Positions 21,151 through 35,200 of a stretch of DNA of 64,000 bases are shown piece by piece. The notes below the pieces were generated by a model, which ran no database searches, had not been told where the DNA came from, and was given only the letters and a program-made list of their open reading frames with translations. Made by a program: the position numbers and the translations under genes. The stretch comes from Ancistrus triradiatus (taxonomy: Eukaryota; Chordata; Actinopteri; Siluriformes; Loricariidae): NCBI GenBank assembly GCA_025084515.1, contig JAJAGP010000014.1, positions 1,368,551 to 1,432,550 on the forward strand, given 5' to 3'. Numbering within the stretch: the first letter of the stretch is position 1; the number at the start of each line of letters is the position of its first letter.

Positions 21151-24100
21151 CTGTGATGAGACGGAAATGTCAGAAAAGGTCTGACAACAACATGACCTCA
21201 TATGTGGTTTCGATCACTTGGACATGGTACACGGGTGAAAAGGTGTTTGGTGTGAGTGCCTGTAGGTGGCACTTACCGCCATGGAGTGTGAGACCTGTTC
21301 AGCAGTCAGGCTGAGGTTGTAGTGTTGGGCTTCCAGCTTCCTGCACTGACTGTGCAACACCTCCCGCTCAATGTTCTGCCCTAAGATGAGAATAAAAGGA
21401 AGAAAAAAGAGGATAAGTTGAAAAAAAAAAAAAACTCCCTCAGACATGGCAATCACGCCTGTTGATTTAGCATACTGGAATTAAGTTTGTTTATTATCCA
21501 GCATGGATGTGTTGCATTTATAATTACTTATTCTGTAGTAATAATTATATTTATTCCATCCATTTGCAAGCTACACCAGTACTGTATTTCCCTTTCTAAT
21601 CAGACTATATGTTGATACTGAACACTGCCCCCTGCTGCTCACTTCGGCAACTACATGTACCTCTCAGTCAGTCTCGGGCTGCAAGCTGAACCCCTCCAAC
21701 TCACCCTCTACGTATTCCTGATATGCTTCAAAGATGGACTCGATCCCTTGCCATCTAGGTCCCTGAGCCTCTTCCTCCTCATCTTCGTCCTCATCCCCTT
21801 CCTCAGAGTCTTCCTCCGTGGACAGGTCGGGCCGGGGCGGTCCGTCACGCCGTGCCCCGGGCGGGCAGTGCAGTCCGTTGGGTTGGAGCGTGCTGTGCGT
21901 GTGAGGGTGCGCGCCGCGGCCCGTGTTGCTCTGCAGCTCCGGAATGTTGTAGTGCACTGTGGAGTCCATGGTCTGTTTGGGCTCAGAGATGACCGATGCA
22001 CCACCTAGTGGACAGAAAGAGAATTACAGCTACATGAAAGAACAGACTTTTGTGAAGGAAACGTGTGTGGTCCTATTAACTACCATGTGGGAAAAACCCA
22101 AAGCCACACCCACCCAATACAAGTCAGTGTCTCATTGTTAACAATTATGATCAATTAGAGACATTAAATATAAAAACTGAATATACACCGTACATTGACA
22201 AATTATAGAGTTGTACTCCTTTATTCATTCTTCCACACATTTGCTTCATTAATACAAACGAAAAAGGTTCACATGCACACGCTGTTCAAACACTGATGTC
22301 ACATAATCGTTTATCGACCTGTGGTGAGTATTTTTGGAGTCTGCTGAATGTGTTATTTCTCTGCCTTTAACTGGTAATAGTCTTTGTTGGAACTGCTACA
22401 AATCATACAATAATGTTTAATTGCCTTCTTTCTTAAGGCTCTGTTTGTGCCCAAAAGACTCACAAAGATTTTAACCAAACATTAATGACAGAGGGAGAAT
22501 AGTAAATGTTATTTTTAAGAATAAATATGGTGGAAAAGAAGTCTGGAGACAAAAATATTAGATAGAAGAATCTTCAGTTCTCCTCTGTTTTTTACGCTTA
22601 TCTATCATAGGTTTATTTTCTTTACTTATTAAGTAAAATTCTTTCATTCTCAACATTGCATTGGCAGATTATTTGCTAAACTATAAGTCAAAATATCCAT
22701 CAGTATAGTGAGATCATTAGAGATAATTAGCGATTTCAGTATTTTTAACCTCTTGGAATCGAGCTGACAATTGCACTTGAGAATGCTTTTAACTGCTCAC
22801 ATTTCAAGTACTAACATATTTCTCTAAATAAGCACTGCACAGAAATCATGTTGCGTCATTAAAATAAATTCAGGATGGATTCACGTTTAATAATAACAAC
22901 TGAAGTGATCTCTCTACATATGCTCTAAAATATCTGAGACACGATCATTGCTTGACAACGAACAAAACAGGAGGAATAAATAAAGAGTAACATCGGTTTA
23001 ACAACTAGTCTTAACAGGTTTAACAACGTTAGCACGTTTTAATCCACTAATTACCTGGGTGGAAGAAAGGAACTTTATCCTTTTTTAAAAATAAGGACAT
23101 GTTTTTACTTCTTATTGCTTACTGAGGAAGACTCTTTCGCTTTGTTCTCTGCTTGGAGAGCCTTCCATAGCTTACCTTTGTGCTTCTGCAGTGCTTTCTG
23201 TGTGGACTGCAGCACTGACTCGTGGAACTGCTGGGCGAACTCCTCGGCTGTGAAGCTCTCCCAGGGCTTGGTCCTGCCGTTCAGGCTGCCTGAGCCCTCT
23301 TTGGAGAGCATGGGGGGACGCACGCTGTTCAGCAGACTGGAGGACTTTTTGACTAGCACAGCGTCGCTGCCTCGGCCTTTATCTGCAGCCGGGAGGGGAA
23401 GGGGAGGCTCCTTCGGTCTGAGCGGTTCGGACACAGGTCTGAGCTGTTCAGGTGGAGCGGACGACTCGGCGGGGGGTGGAGGCGCAGGACTCGGGGGTCT
23501 GGCTTCGCCCGATTGGCCTGGAGACTGGGATGAAGATGGATCTGAAAAGAGATACAAGATGTTAAATATGTATAAGGGACTAAGAAAATAAATACGCTAG
23601 ATAGACTGAGCAGATAGAGAAAATGAGACCATGTGCATGGTGGATGCATTTTCTGTTCATTATGCTATCTATAGCAATTGCATTTTGTAACACCAGAGGG
23701 CGCCATGTTACGTCACGCTCTCAGATGCATTGGTGAAAGTGTTACATAGCACATTTGGTTGCAGTAGCATTACTTAAATCTTCTAATGTCCTTTAATTGT
23801 AGTTGACTAATTTTTTTACGCAAGAAAAGTACACGCTATTATGAACTGTTATTCTTCAGAAATGAAAAAGGAATTAATTTCTCGGTTAATTAATATATGG
23901 GGAAGCTACAATAGAGTGTTCCTAGTCATTTCTTTTAAAGACCTATAAAATGCACATTGTTTACTCTTTTATCGAATGTGAGTCCGATATTCGTGAGAAA
24001 ATCAACTCGAGTATCGTGAATCGAACCAAATCGTGATCGGTGTATCGTTGCATCCCTAGCTAATGTTTCCATCATAACACATTAACAAAACCAGGTAACA

Positions 24101-27015
24101 AACAGCCTTTAAAATACATCATTTAATAAATATTTTGACAGAATTGCAAACATCAAGCTCTTACATTATTAATTAAGAAGTTTAAGAGCCAGGAGTTGTT
24201 TGGATGGAAACATCTGGAGCTGCTAAAGTCGCTTTACATAACTGTACACCATATGGCTTAAGTTAGACTGATGACAGTGCACGCAGCCGATAACGTGCAG
24301 CTCTGGGCCTGCGAGTGCTGCTTTGTTGATAAAGCAGAATGTTCGGTTACACTCCGTGTGTTATCTCCATAATTGCGTTCATTAGATTAAATGCTCCATT
24401 CTGTATTAACCGCCAGCTACTGTACGCTTAGCAACATTTGAATTTCAGTTCTGACTGAGTAAACAACATCAGGGTGTGCGACCTGCCAAAAATATCCCAT
24501 CACATTTCGGTAGGCTGGATCACCATCAATGATATTATCACATTTATTGTTCATGCAAGCAACTGAACATGGAAAGTAACTAATGGCACTACTATGGAAA
24601 CATGTAGTTCCGTGTAAGAACAGCAATAACAGAGCGCATGTAGGCTAGAAACAGCTTCTAAACAAACTAATGATTAAATATCAGCACCATGTTCTGGTGT
24701 CAACACTTAATATAATAATAATAATAACAACATACAAAAATCTAAGATGATTCTGAAGTTTGGCTAAAAATGGTTCATTTTGTACATCTGAAGAACTGCG
24801 GTGTTACAACTATATTTGTGACTTAAGCCCAAGGAGGTCGGGTTCTTTTTGAGTCCTCCCAAAGTTTCTTATAACGTTTAGGGATTTTCCTCGCCACTGT
24901 CGCCCTAGGCTTGCTCAATTTGGGCTATGGACTTGGATAATAGAAGATAATATAAATTGTAAAACTGCTTTGAGATGATGCTCCACTGCAAAAAGCGCTA
25001 TAGAAATAAATGTCCATCTGATACAACGTCCGTTCGCTTTAATGGCCGGGGTCTTGAGAATTATATTACGAAATAAAAATCAGTCTCATATACATGAATG
25101 AACTGTTATTCTTCAGAAATAAAAAAGGTTATCTGATTAGGAAAGACATTTTCATCATTCTCGACCTATAATCGTCATATCGCTCACCCCTTACAAGCTT
25201 TGTTTTTGACGCTACGATAACGCAACGACTGAGTAAGTAGTTTAGAATGACATATAGCTATGTTTGTAGCCTGTAAATGGCGTCAGTATGATCCTAATGA
25301 CAGTGTGACTGAAAACTCACCCGACGGATGCACTGGGCTCTTGCACAAGGGCAAAGGGTTATGCCTGATCGAGTCTAGAGTGACGTTCTTCTGCTTAATG
25401 GCGTGCAGTAACTCCACCACTTTCTCATTGTCTGTCGGAGAAATTTAAGAAGAAGGCGTTAGCGTGAAGCGTGAAAGCCATTCTGGAGGAGCAAGCTGAT
25501 TAGGCTGTTCACTCAGTACCTCTCCTCTGCTGCACGGTCAGGTGATTCAGGCTGAACATGGTGAGAAAGCGCTTCTTGGCCTCCAGCTCGGGCCCGTTGT
25601 CCATGTCTTCGGGGGTGAAGCGGGTGCTGAGGGCAGGAGGTGGGCGCTTGGTGGCCACCGCAGGAGGAGAGGGACTTCGTTCTCGCAGCATCCTCCTCCT
25701 CTTCTTCCTCTTCTGCTCCAGCAGCTCGTCCCGCCTCGTGACGGTGGTCAGCCTGAAGATCCTCAGGAACTCCACCTTCTGCGAGAGCGACAGAGACGCG
25801 TTCAGGCTGTTCCCTCGCTCTCGGATCCGCTCGCCACGATAGGCAGCGCGTGTGTGGAGTGTTCTGGAGTGCGTTACCTCAGTCGAGTCATCCAGTTTGA
25901 GTGGTGGCTGCTCGGCCACTCTCCTCAGATGAGCTCTCACTTCCTCTTCATCGCTCTCGTCGTACGAGTCATCCAGCTCGTAGTAATAGCCTGCACGCAT
26001 CAGCACACCCGTGTCAGTCCACTCCACCCGTCCAGCACGCTCCCACATAATCCCAAATAACGTGCGATCAAAGTCAAGCGCCACGCCAGAAAAGAATACC
26101 AGCCTACAGAGTGCCACTACAGGTAAGAGGGAATTATACTGCATGGCAGAGATGGGCACTAACACGCAACTGAACTCAGACTCACACACTAGAGATCTGA
26201 GACTCAAATCGGACTCACACGCGAGTCTTGAGACTCAATTGGATTCACACGAGAAATTCGAGATTCGACTCGGGTTCTCACACTACAGACTTGAGACGCG
26301 ACTTGCACTCACATAGTACAAACTCAAAACTCGATTCTGACTCACACTAGAGATTTGAGACTCAACTTAGATTCACAACTTAGTGATTCAAGACTCGACT
26401 TGGACACTCACTACAGACTTAAGACGCAACTCAGTCTCACACACTAGAGACTCAAGACTTGACTCCACTTGGACTCACACACTAGAGACTAGACTCGACT
26501 CGGACTCATGTAACTCTACTAGGAGACTCACATAACAGACTTAAAACTTCACTCAGACTCGCATACGAGACTCAATTCCGATTCACAATACATACAACGG
26601 ACTTGACTCGACTTGGACTCGCACACTAGAGATTAGAGATTCGACTCGAACTAACACACTAGAGAATCGAGACTCGACTTGGACTGACACTAGAGACTTG
26701 ACTCGGCTCGGACTCAGATTAGAGACTCAAAATTCCCATACTGGCGATTTGAGACTCGACTCAGATTCAAAAATTAGTGATTCGAGACAGTGAGATTGGA
26801 CTCGGACTCGCACACTACAGACTAGACTCGATTTGGACTCGCACTAGAAACTTGAGTCGACTCAAACTCACACACTTGAGGTTCGAGGCTCAACTCGGAC
26901 TCACACTAGCAACTCGAGGCTTGACTTGGACTCACACTAGAGACCTGACTCGACTCTGACTACAGTCTCGAGTCTCAACTCAGACTCACACTTTAGATTT
27001 GAGGCTCGATTTGGA

Positions 27016-27048
<33 letters not shown>

Positions 27049-30000
27049 ACACACACACACACACACACACTAGAGACTCGACTCAGACTCACATGAGCAT
27101 CCTTTGCCGTGGACTGAACATGACCCTTTATCTCACCTTTCTCCCTGGCTTCTCTTCTCCTCCTCTCTTCCAGGTCCAGTTTGCTGATTGGTCGTCTGTG
27201 CTGCTGCAGGTACTCGTCGTACACGAGCATGGTATCGGCTCCCTGGCACAGAGGTGGCCCTTTATGGACCATGCTGTTTTTCAGACTGCCACTCAGTTCC
27301 CCATACTGGCTGGTCAGGCTCAGCGACGCCCTCTGCTGGTTCAGGAAGGACTGCGTGGATTTCTCCAGCTCGGCTAGGAACGGCCTGGGCTCGGAGAAGC
27401 CCGTGGGTCTGACCAGCGGGAACTTGTCGGACCCATCCTTGACCTTTTCGGAGCCGTAGTGGCGCTCAGTTTTGGCCGAATGCGCAGGGTGGCGACCGAT
27501 CTCATAGCTGCCTGAATGGGGCTCGTGCAGAGGACGGCGCGACTCCGAGAACGTCTCTATGAGCGAGGCCGGGTTCCAGAGAGTGGTGGGCGGAGCCGGG
27601 GCATGGTCTCTGGGCTGGGGCTTGGGGGAGATGAGAGGCGGAGGAGCTCCCAAGTGGGGGTGGATGTCCCTGTCTCGCTCACGTTCTCTGCCGCTGGGCT
27701 CGTGGTGGTTTGGAAGAGGCCTGTAAGAGGGAAGAACAGGAACATGGGTGAACATAAGATCTAATACTGTAAGTCCATGGTTCCCAACCTGGGGTCCACA
27801 CCGCCCTCAGGGGGGCGCCAAACATTACCGGGGGTGCATGAGGCTTTGTCTTCTATGAGTTTTTCAAAATACATTTTTAACATGGTAATTAAAATAACAC
27901 TCTGGAAAATAAAATATGTATATAAAATGACTTAAAAAGGTATTCAATAAGCTTATATTTGATTTTTAGCTCAACGTTTAGCTGCTCCTGGACAGAGAAA
28001 AGGAGCCAAAATGAAAAAAGGAAAATCTGTAAATGGAACCCAAGAGAAAAGAAAAAAAGAAAAGCTAATTTGGCCAACAAAGGCTTGCAAAGAATCACTT
28101 TATTCTTTTGATCTGCGCAGCTTTTCTTAGATACTCATGGGGTGGCTTCAGGGAAAAAGCTTGGCAACACCTGCCCCATGTTAATGTCTGGGTTTTATTT
28201 ATCGTCTCTATTTATATGTGAAAATGATTAACTTCTGTTTATACAACAGTTAGTTCTGACCCTACCGTCTGATTGGTTGAGAAGAGTTCTCAAAGTTCTA
28301 ATAATCTAACAGCATGGCTTTTTCACACTAAAAGTGTATCACTCCGCTGACTCCTTGCCAAAAAATGACACCTTAATAAATACATTCTGTCCTTTAATCA
28401 GTAATGAATTTTACTTCTAGTCCTTTTATCATCTTCACCCATTTGTTGTGGACCTACTTCTAAGTGGAAGGTATCGTCCGTATTAATGCATATAATTCAG
28501 GACTTTGTTGATTTATTGTTGTTGTAAAAACCTGCTGAATGAAATCAAGTTTGTGCGTTATCACGGATAGCAGCTGTGATGATCTACGGCACTCGTCTGC
28601 GACCAAACCACTGCTGCTTAAACAGACGCTCAGAGCATCACTAGCATTTTCTTAATAAGGAACTGCTGCTTGGCTGGTAATTTGTTAAGGAATGTAAATT
28701 GTGATATATCTATCATGGTTTCGTCGTCACTAACCACTCGAAAGAGCGTTTAAAACCAGGCTAATTACAGAGCAGTCGGGGCTTTGGAAGCAGATAGAGG
28801 GATTTGCTTTAGCTTTGAGGCCTTTGAAGTGTGCTGGATTCCCAGTGCAGGGACTGCCATTAGAGCATGACATATTCTCCATCTGATGTACTTCTGCACA
28901 AATCCCGAGCTGGAATGCTCAGACGCTATTAGGCACAATTTCACTCTCTCTCCTCCCGACTTTCTCCCTCGCTGCGTGTTCATTAAACCGGGCTCTATCC
29001 TGGTCGGGGCGTGCTTACATCCTGACTGGCTATCAGCCATCTGATGACAGGAGCGCTGTAATTATCAGTCTGTGTCCCAAACACACGTACACACACATCT
29101 AAAGCCTACGCCGGATCTGAGAAGGCCACGCAGCTCCTGTTACACAGGTAGGAAGGTTGGCGTTAAACAAAGCGCCGAGGCCCGAGTCATGAATTAGCAG
29201 TGGCTGGTCAAATCCTCGGCAGGTCACACAACAGCAATTAGGCATGTCGGCACAACTGCGTGTGTTAGGGAACCTACAGCAGCCAGTCCTTAAGCCCTCT
29301 GAGAACCGAACGCAGAGCATTTCGCAATCTGGCAGCTCAGCTGCCTCAGAGCTACATCAAAATCCAAGACGATCTCGGAGTCTTTCCCTCCTGCCAGCGC
29401 ACACTTCAAACGGTCTGCCTGCGGCGATGACAGCAGATGAGTAGCGGTGTCGGGGAATAGTGCGACTTCCCAAGCGCTCCACTCAGCTGATTTAAAGCGC
29501 CGAGGGAACACCAGCCGCGGCGAACCGTGTCATCTGGAACGCGTTTACGCATCCACACCGAAAGGCGTCAGAGAGAAAAGTTTGCGAGGTTTTTTCAGCC
29601 ACGAAACGGCAATAAAATCACATCTGTGGGCGATGGTGGGCTGCCTAAACGGCGCGCCGGTGAGATTCCGCCAATGGCAGAAACGCCGGTTTGATCGCTG
29701 GTGAGCAAACGCGCAGGGGCGGCGGTGTCACGAAACGCTTTCAGGCTGATTACAAAGCAGCCGTCCGTGATTGCATCCTTTGTAACGCTGATCCATCACA
29801 CTTAAATCAGGCGTTGTGTTCAGCCACCATGGGAACACAAAGCCGCTCCTAAATCCGTGCGCCAAACAAAACGAGAACGAGGAGACAGACGAATGGCACG
29901 CCTCGGACGTGGAATTAGTTTGCGGTAATTTATATGTTTTTCTTTAAAGAGAACAAACCATTTTGGCACGGCTGCCGGGCGGTCTGTAGCGCGGCGCCTG

Positions 30001-32205
30001 CTTATTTCGGTGGGAAATGTAATGCTACCTTTTAAAAAGCTCCTTAATAGCCCACGGTTTCACCAGAATAAGATGTTCCGGTGTGATTTACCTTTGCCCC
30101 TCGTTCCGTAGCTCAGGCGCCTCTCCTGGCCTGTTGATGTCTAGATGCTGCTCTAGGACCTGCTGCCGAAACTCCGACACCTGGTACTGCCTGTCCTCTT
30201 TCTCTTGCCGTAGCTTCCTCTGCCGGGCCAGCCACCTCTCTTCCTCGTTGTTGCGCTGCAGTAACATGGCAGGCGTCAGAGCCCCGGGTCCTGTCACCCC
30301 TGCTCCGAGGTACATGGCATGAGCGGAGACCAGATTGGGCACAGGGTGGTGGGAGGAGCTTAGCGAAGGATGCAGGCTTGCCTGGATTGGTTTGGGGGCA
30401 GCAAGCACGGCGTCTTTGGTTTTATCTGCAGAAAGGAAGAATCGATGAACTTTTTGAAATAAGGACATTAGGATAAGTTAGCTTTGTACAGCACTTATAA
30501 AGATGTAGGAAAATTCTCTTGGTTCTCGTCATTTTCATTTTCTACTCGACGTGCCTTCTGGAACAAATTAATTCCAAGTACAGTGTAATTAGAGCGTGTT
30601 TGAATTTTAAATACATTTCAAAAGTTAAGTGAAAATAAGTGGATATGATAGAAGTGAGCACTTTTTAAACAAAAGAGGGCGTTTCAGAGTTGAAGATGTC
30701 AAGCATGTGGAGTTGTTCATACTTTTAAGAGCTCTTCATCCACTGTCATTAGTGGGAGCACATCTTTCCACATAAAGGCTGTTCGTTTTTAATTCTCTCT
30801 TCTTCTGAAGCGGGGTGTTGAAAGCCATTTCGGAAGCAGGATCGCACTCGGGGGACGAATATATGTGACCTCAAACTGGACATGAATGATAAACACGTTC
30901 TTTCCCACAAAAGGACTTTTGAAACGCCTTGATTTCGTCTTTCCCCAAATGATGCTCCTCTGCTGCCGCCATGGTTTGTACAGTCCGAGGCTTTAGGAAC
31001 TGGGAGCGGATGAAGCGCTGGTACGTGATGATTCATTTATACCTGGTACAGATCACAAATGACTCTGTATAGTACTGTGCAAAAGTCTTAGACCACCATT
31101 AGGTTTGTTGTTTTTGGTGACGACCGGACCCAAGAATTTAAAACTTTTGATCCTCTTTTCCACTGATCTTCATTCCAATCTCTGTGAGCTTTTCACTCCC
31201 CTTCTGAAAATGTGGCTTTGTGGCTTCTTCTTCCAAAAACACCATTCCTGGTCAAGCTCAGACTGTAGGGACAACTTGGCATTCCGATGAAGCTGCCAGA
31301 TGCTGCTATTGCTCAAGTGTAAGGGGAGGTCACACTAATACAACACTAACCCTATGGAAGGTGTTAATCCTGCATACACATTTTCTGTATTTTCTGTTTG
31401 TATCCTAATGGTGGCCTAAGACTTTTGCACACTTCTGTAGGTTTCAAAGGAACTGCAAAGGCAGTGCATGTGGGAGCGTTTGCAGAGGACGGTGCTTGTG
31501 TCAGCAGCACTGGGCCAAAGTGGTGTAAGGGTTAGACCCTGTACCCGTACCTGCTCTGTTGGGGGTGAGTCTCTCGGCGGCCTTTGCTCTTTCCTCGGCC
31601 TGGCCCCTCAGAGTGTGCAGTTCAGTCAGGTAGTGACTCTCCATGGCCTTCTCACGCGCCGCTCTCTCCTTCTGCCTCTCCAGCTCCCTCTCTCTCTCCC
31701 TCTCCCGCTCTCGCTCTTTCTCCCTCTCGCGTTCCCGTTCTCTCTCGCGCTCCCGCTCTCTCTCCAGCTCTTTCTCTCGCTCCCGCTCGCGCTCCCGCTC
31801 TCTTTCTCGCTCTTTCTCTCGCTCCGCCTCGCGCTCGCGCTCCTTTTCTCGCTCGCGCTCCCTCTCTCGCTCCCTCTCTCTCTGTCGAAGCTCGTCCTCC
31901 ATCTGGAGCCTGGGCAGGAGAGAGGCTTTATTAACACTTGGGAATTGCACGTGAGTGCGCATCCCTGCGCGTGAGCGAGCGTGTGTATACCTCTCAGACT
32001 GAAGACTGGATAGCGAGGCATGGCTAAGGTCACCAGGGTAACGCACCCCTGCGAGGTGCATGGGTACAGCGGACGGGTGCAGTGGGGGTAGAGTGCCCCC
32101 TCCGGGGAGTGGATAAAATGGAGATCTCAGCGCTGAAAGGAAATGTTCATCCATCCTAAAGGGTAAACGGAAAGCAAGGGTTGTGATTGTGTTAATTATC
32201 CCGTG

Positions 32206-32246
<41 letters not shown>

Positions 32247-35200
32247 TCCAAACTCAAACGTTAGTGTTAACGCTTCCCTTAAGGAAGCCTGAACCCAATC
32301 AAACAGTGCAGCGTGTTATTGTGGGACTTGTTATCAGAGAGGATTAAAGATCCCTACACCTCATTACAGACTCAGAACTAATGGTTATAATGTATTTTAA
32401 TGTGTCTGTTACTTGCCTATGTTAGGCACCACCTAACACAGATCCACCACCCATAGAGTACCAGATCTGTGCTGGTTTTGTGGGGGTCCTGACCATTAGG
32501 GGACTAAAAGTATGCAAACACATGGACTACAGTCTGTAATTGCAGGACTACAAAGTGCTTCTATATGGTAAGTGAGCCTGAAAAAATGGACCATGAGTGT
32601 AGAAACATGCAGGTGTACCTAATAAAGTGGCAGGTGAGTGTGCATTAGCTTACAGAGAACAGAACTGCAAACAAATATACTTCCTTATATGGCTTCGCAC
32701 AGGACCTAACGAAGTTAATACTCCGCATTAAACAGTATCGCCAGTGTGTTTTGATTGTTTAATTATTACACTGTAAGGAATGCATTCTGTTGAAGCTCAC
32801 GTTGCTTTTTATAGAAAAAATGCAGCTTCAGTTAATGATGACGCAGACTTTCACGTCAGTAAAATGGCCGCAATGGTAAACCACAAACAGACAAGCCTAC
32901 GAGACAAATTACAGAAAAAGCTTATATGATGCATAAACCTAAAAAGTATAACATTTACAGGGCTATTTTTAATATTTGGTGCAATTATAGGCTCATCAGT
33001 CTCTTCAAGCAAGCATGATAGAAACAAAGCCAGCACGAAGCAGAAAGATTTTATAAAAAGATTTTTATTTGTTTACGTCCAATTTCTGTCACCCTTTTGA
33101 GGTTGAAGGTCTTGCACAACGCATTTACGGCTATATTAGTCTTTTTGTCCCTATGAACATTAATAATCATTAATAAAAAACAGTCATGTTCTGATACCGC
33201 TTGCACCTTTCCAGTAATACTTTCTACAAATTATTACAGAACACTGCTTTCTGTTACCTGTAGGGGGAGAAGGAGGGGTGAGGAAGGTAGCCAGGATGAT
33301 AATATGCGGCGGCAGCTGCAGCAGTGGCGGGGTCCAGGCCTAAGGGCAGCGAGGGCATCCTCAGCTCCTCTGGTGTGGGATAGGGCCGGAAACTCCGCAG
33401 GTAATCCTCTGGCACACCACCAGGGGGCACCACGTGGGGCATCTGCCTGGGCAGGCTGCTACACAGAGATGGAGAGATGGAGAACAACAGTTAGGACAGG
33501 GGTCGAGTAAAAAGGAAACATACGCTTTGCTATAAAAAGATGGAATTGAAGAGAAATGCAAATGCAAATTATACACAGGTTCCATGTAGGTTCTGTGCTC
33601 TGATTCAGAGAGAGGAATGAAAAACAATCCACATGAGGAAACATGAGGTGCCAGGCTGTGCCAGGCTGTGCAGACTGAAGACACTTGTACTCACTTGAGG
33701 GGCTGAAATCGTGAATCCTGCATCACAGATCCAGGAGTCAGACCAAACGCGTACGGACTTCCTATGAGGTGGGCTGGAACTGAAGGCCCGCCCTTTTCCT
33801 GAGCCTCAGGGCCCAGCCGCTCTCTCCCGACCCCGCGAGGGCCCGACTCTGACTGTGGGAGAGAGAGCGTACGTTTGTCACTGCTGTGCAGAACGCCTCG
33901 GTTATCCACATCAGATTCAGCAAGTAAAGACACGGCTCGGTTTGCAAACCACACACCACACACCCATCGGCTCTTCGCTATAAGAATGCGTCTCCTCGAA
34001 GCGTTTTAGAAAGAGTCCTGACGCTGGAGGCGTAACTGTAAATCTGTCCTGCTCTCTAATTCACAGATTTTAGTTCAAACCCGAGCCGATGAGTGCAAAC
34101 GCAGACGCCTGGGGAGAGACGACAGGCTGCACATCCTGGTCTGCCGAGGGTCAACAGGGAGGAAATGAAGTTAAATCTAATGAGATAATGGCAAACCTGA
34201 TTAGGGGAGATCAAACTTCATTTGACGTTTTCAGTTTGATGTACGGCTTGGAAGAAAATGTGCTTTAATTACGTAATATCAGAGCCGAGCTGTTCTGTTA
34301 GCTGGTCACACCGTGTTGGGTTTAGTTTAGTTTCGGTGATGCTGTTTTTTCAGGTTTTAACACAGGTTTTTTCTGGGCAGCTTATCCATTTTACATTAAG
34401 CTATTTTCTTCCCATTTAAATCAGTTATAATAAAAGCTTAACACGGCTCAATGTACTAAAACAGTGGCCATGAACACCAAACGCCTCTCAGTTATTACCG
34501 ATCATAAGTACTGCTGAAATGATGAACCTGTCGTCCAAAGGGGAAGAATCATTTTTACATTAAGCAGAGGTTTAAAAGGGAAGATTCCTTTCTTTTTGGA
34601 CGACAGGTTTATCATTTCTGCAGTGGAAACCTGACGTACCGATCCTGGCAGATAGATGCGTTGTTAATACAGAGGTACTTTTGCACTAATTACAGCAGTG
34701 TATTTGTGGCATAAAATGCTTTAGCAGGTACCGATAAGTGGCATCAAATTCTATCCATTTCAACGGGAACCGGTTCTGAATCGGTTGAATGAGCCAGGTT
34801 CTGAGGAACCGCAGCTGGCTCCTACCGCCCGGCCACAGGAGCTGCTAATAATAGCGTACGGCATTGTTTAATTGAACCCGGCATTTTAACTAGGCAGGAT
34901 GTCGAGCCAAAACGGATGAATCAGAAGCTGATGATGCACAGACCGAGCGTCTCGATGTCTCTGGGAAGTCGGGCAAACCCCTGGCAGCTATTCTCGGGAG
35001 GAAACTCCATTTAGAGCACCATTACCTCTGCTCTCCTGTCCAAGCCGATGAGCCATCGACCCTTAAACATCGCTCGCATGTAATATTAATTGCCTCTAGT
35101 GCCTGTACTTCCTTCCTGTCAGTCTCTCTCTTTCTCCGCCGCCCCTTCGCTTCGAGTGGTTCAACGCACTCCACTTAGCAGCGACGCAGCCTCTGTTCGG

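Larger units (their letters stand above)
27721..30091. other. GSE1 intron 7
   Basis: The left part contains transposon-like sequence (28,260-28,600). The right part, from about 28,750, is repeat-poor and includes a CpG-rich island (29440-29800). No exon is needed between the flanking exons, whose phases match directly. Confidence 0.55.

Noticed and set aside
21970..21979. AAACAG as acceptor for GSE1 exon 13, giving a start at the Met of MDSTVHYN
   Set aside because: It breaks the reading frame with exon 12. The acceptor at 22005-22006 keeps it and adds a segment resembling other GSE1 proteins.
23115..23591. Plus-strand open frame of 158 codons
   Set aside because: It is antisense to GSE1 exon 12, which has clear homology and splice sites on the minus strand.
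25542..26060. Plus-strand open frame of 172 codons
   Set aside because: It covers GSE1 exons 9 and 10 and the intron between them on the opposite strand and has no protein resemblance.
31468..31974. Long plus-strand open frame (168 codons) rich in Leu, Ser and Pro
   Set aside because: It is the antisense shadow of the GSE1 Arg-Glu repeat exon. The low-complexity tract simply lacks stop codons in several frames.
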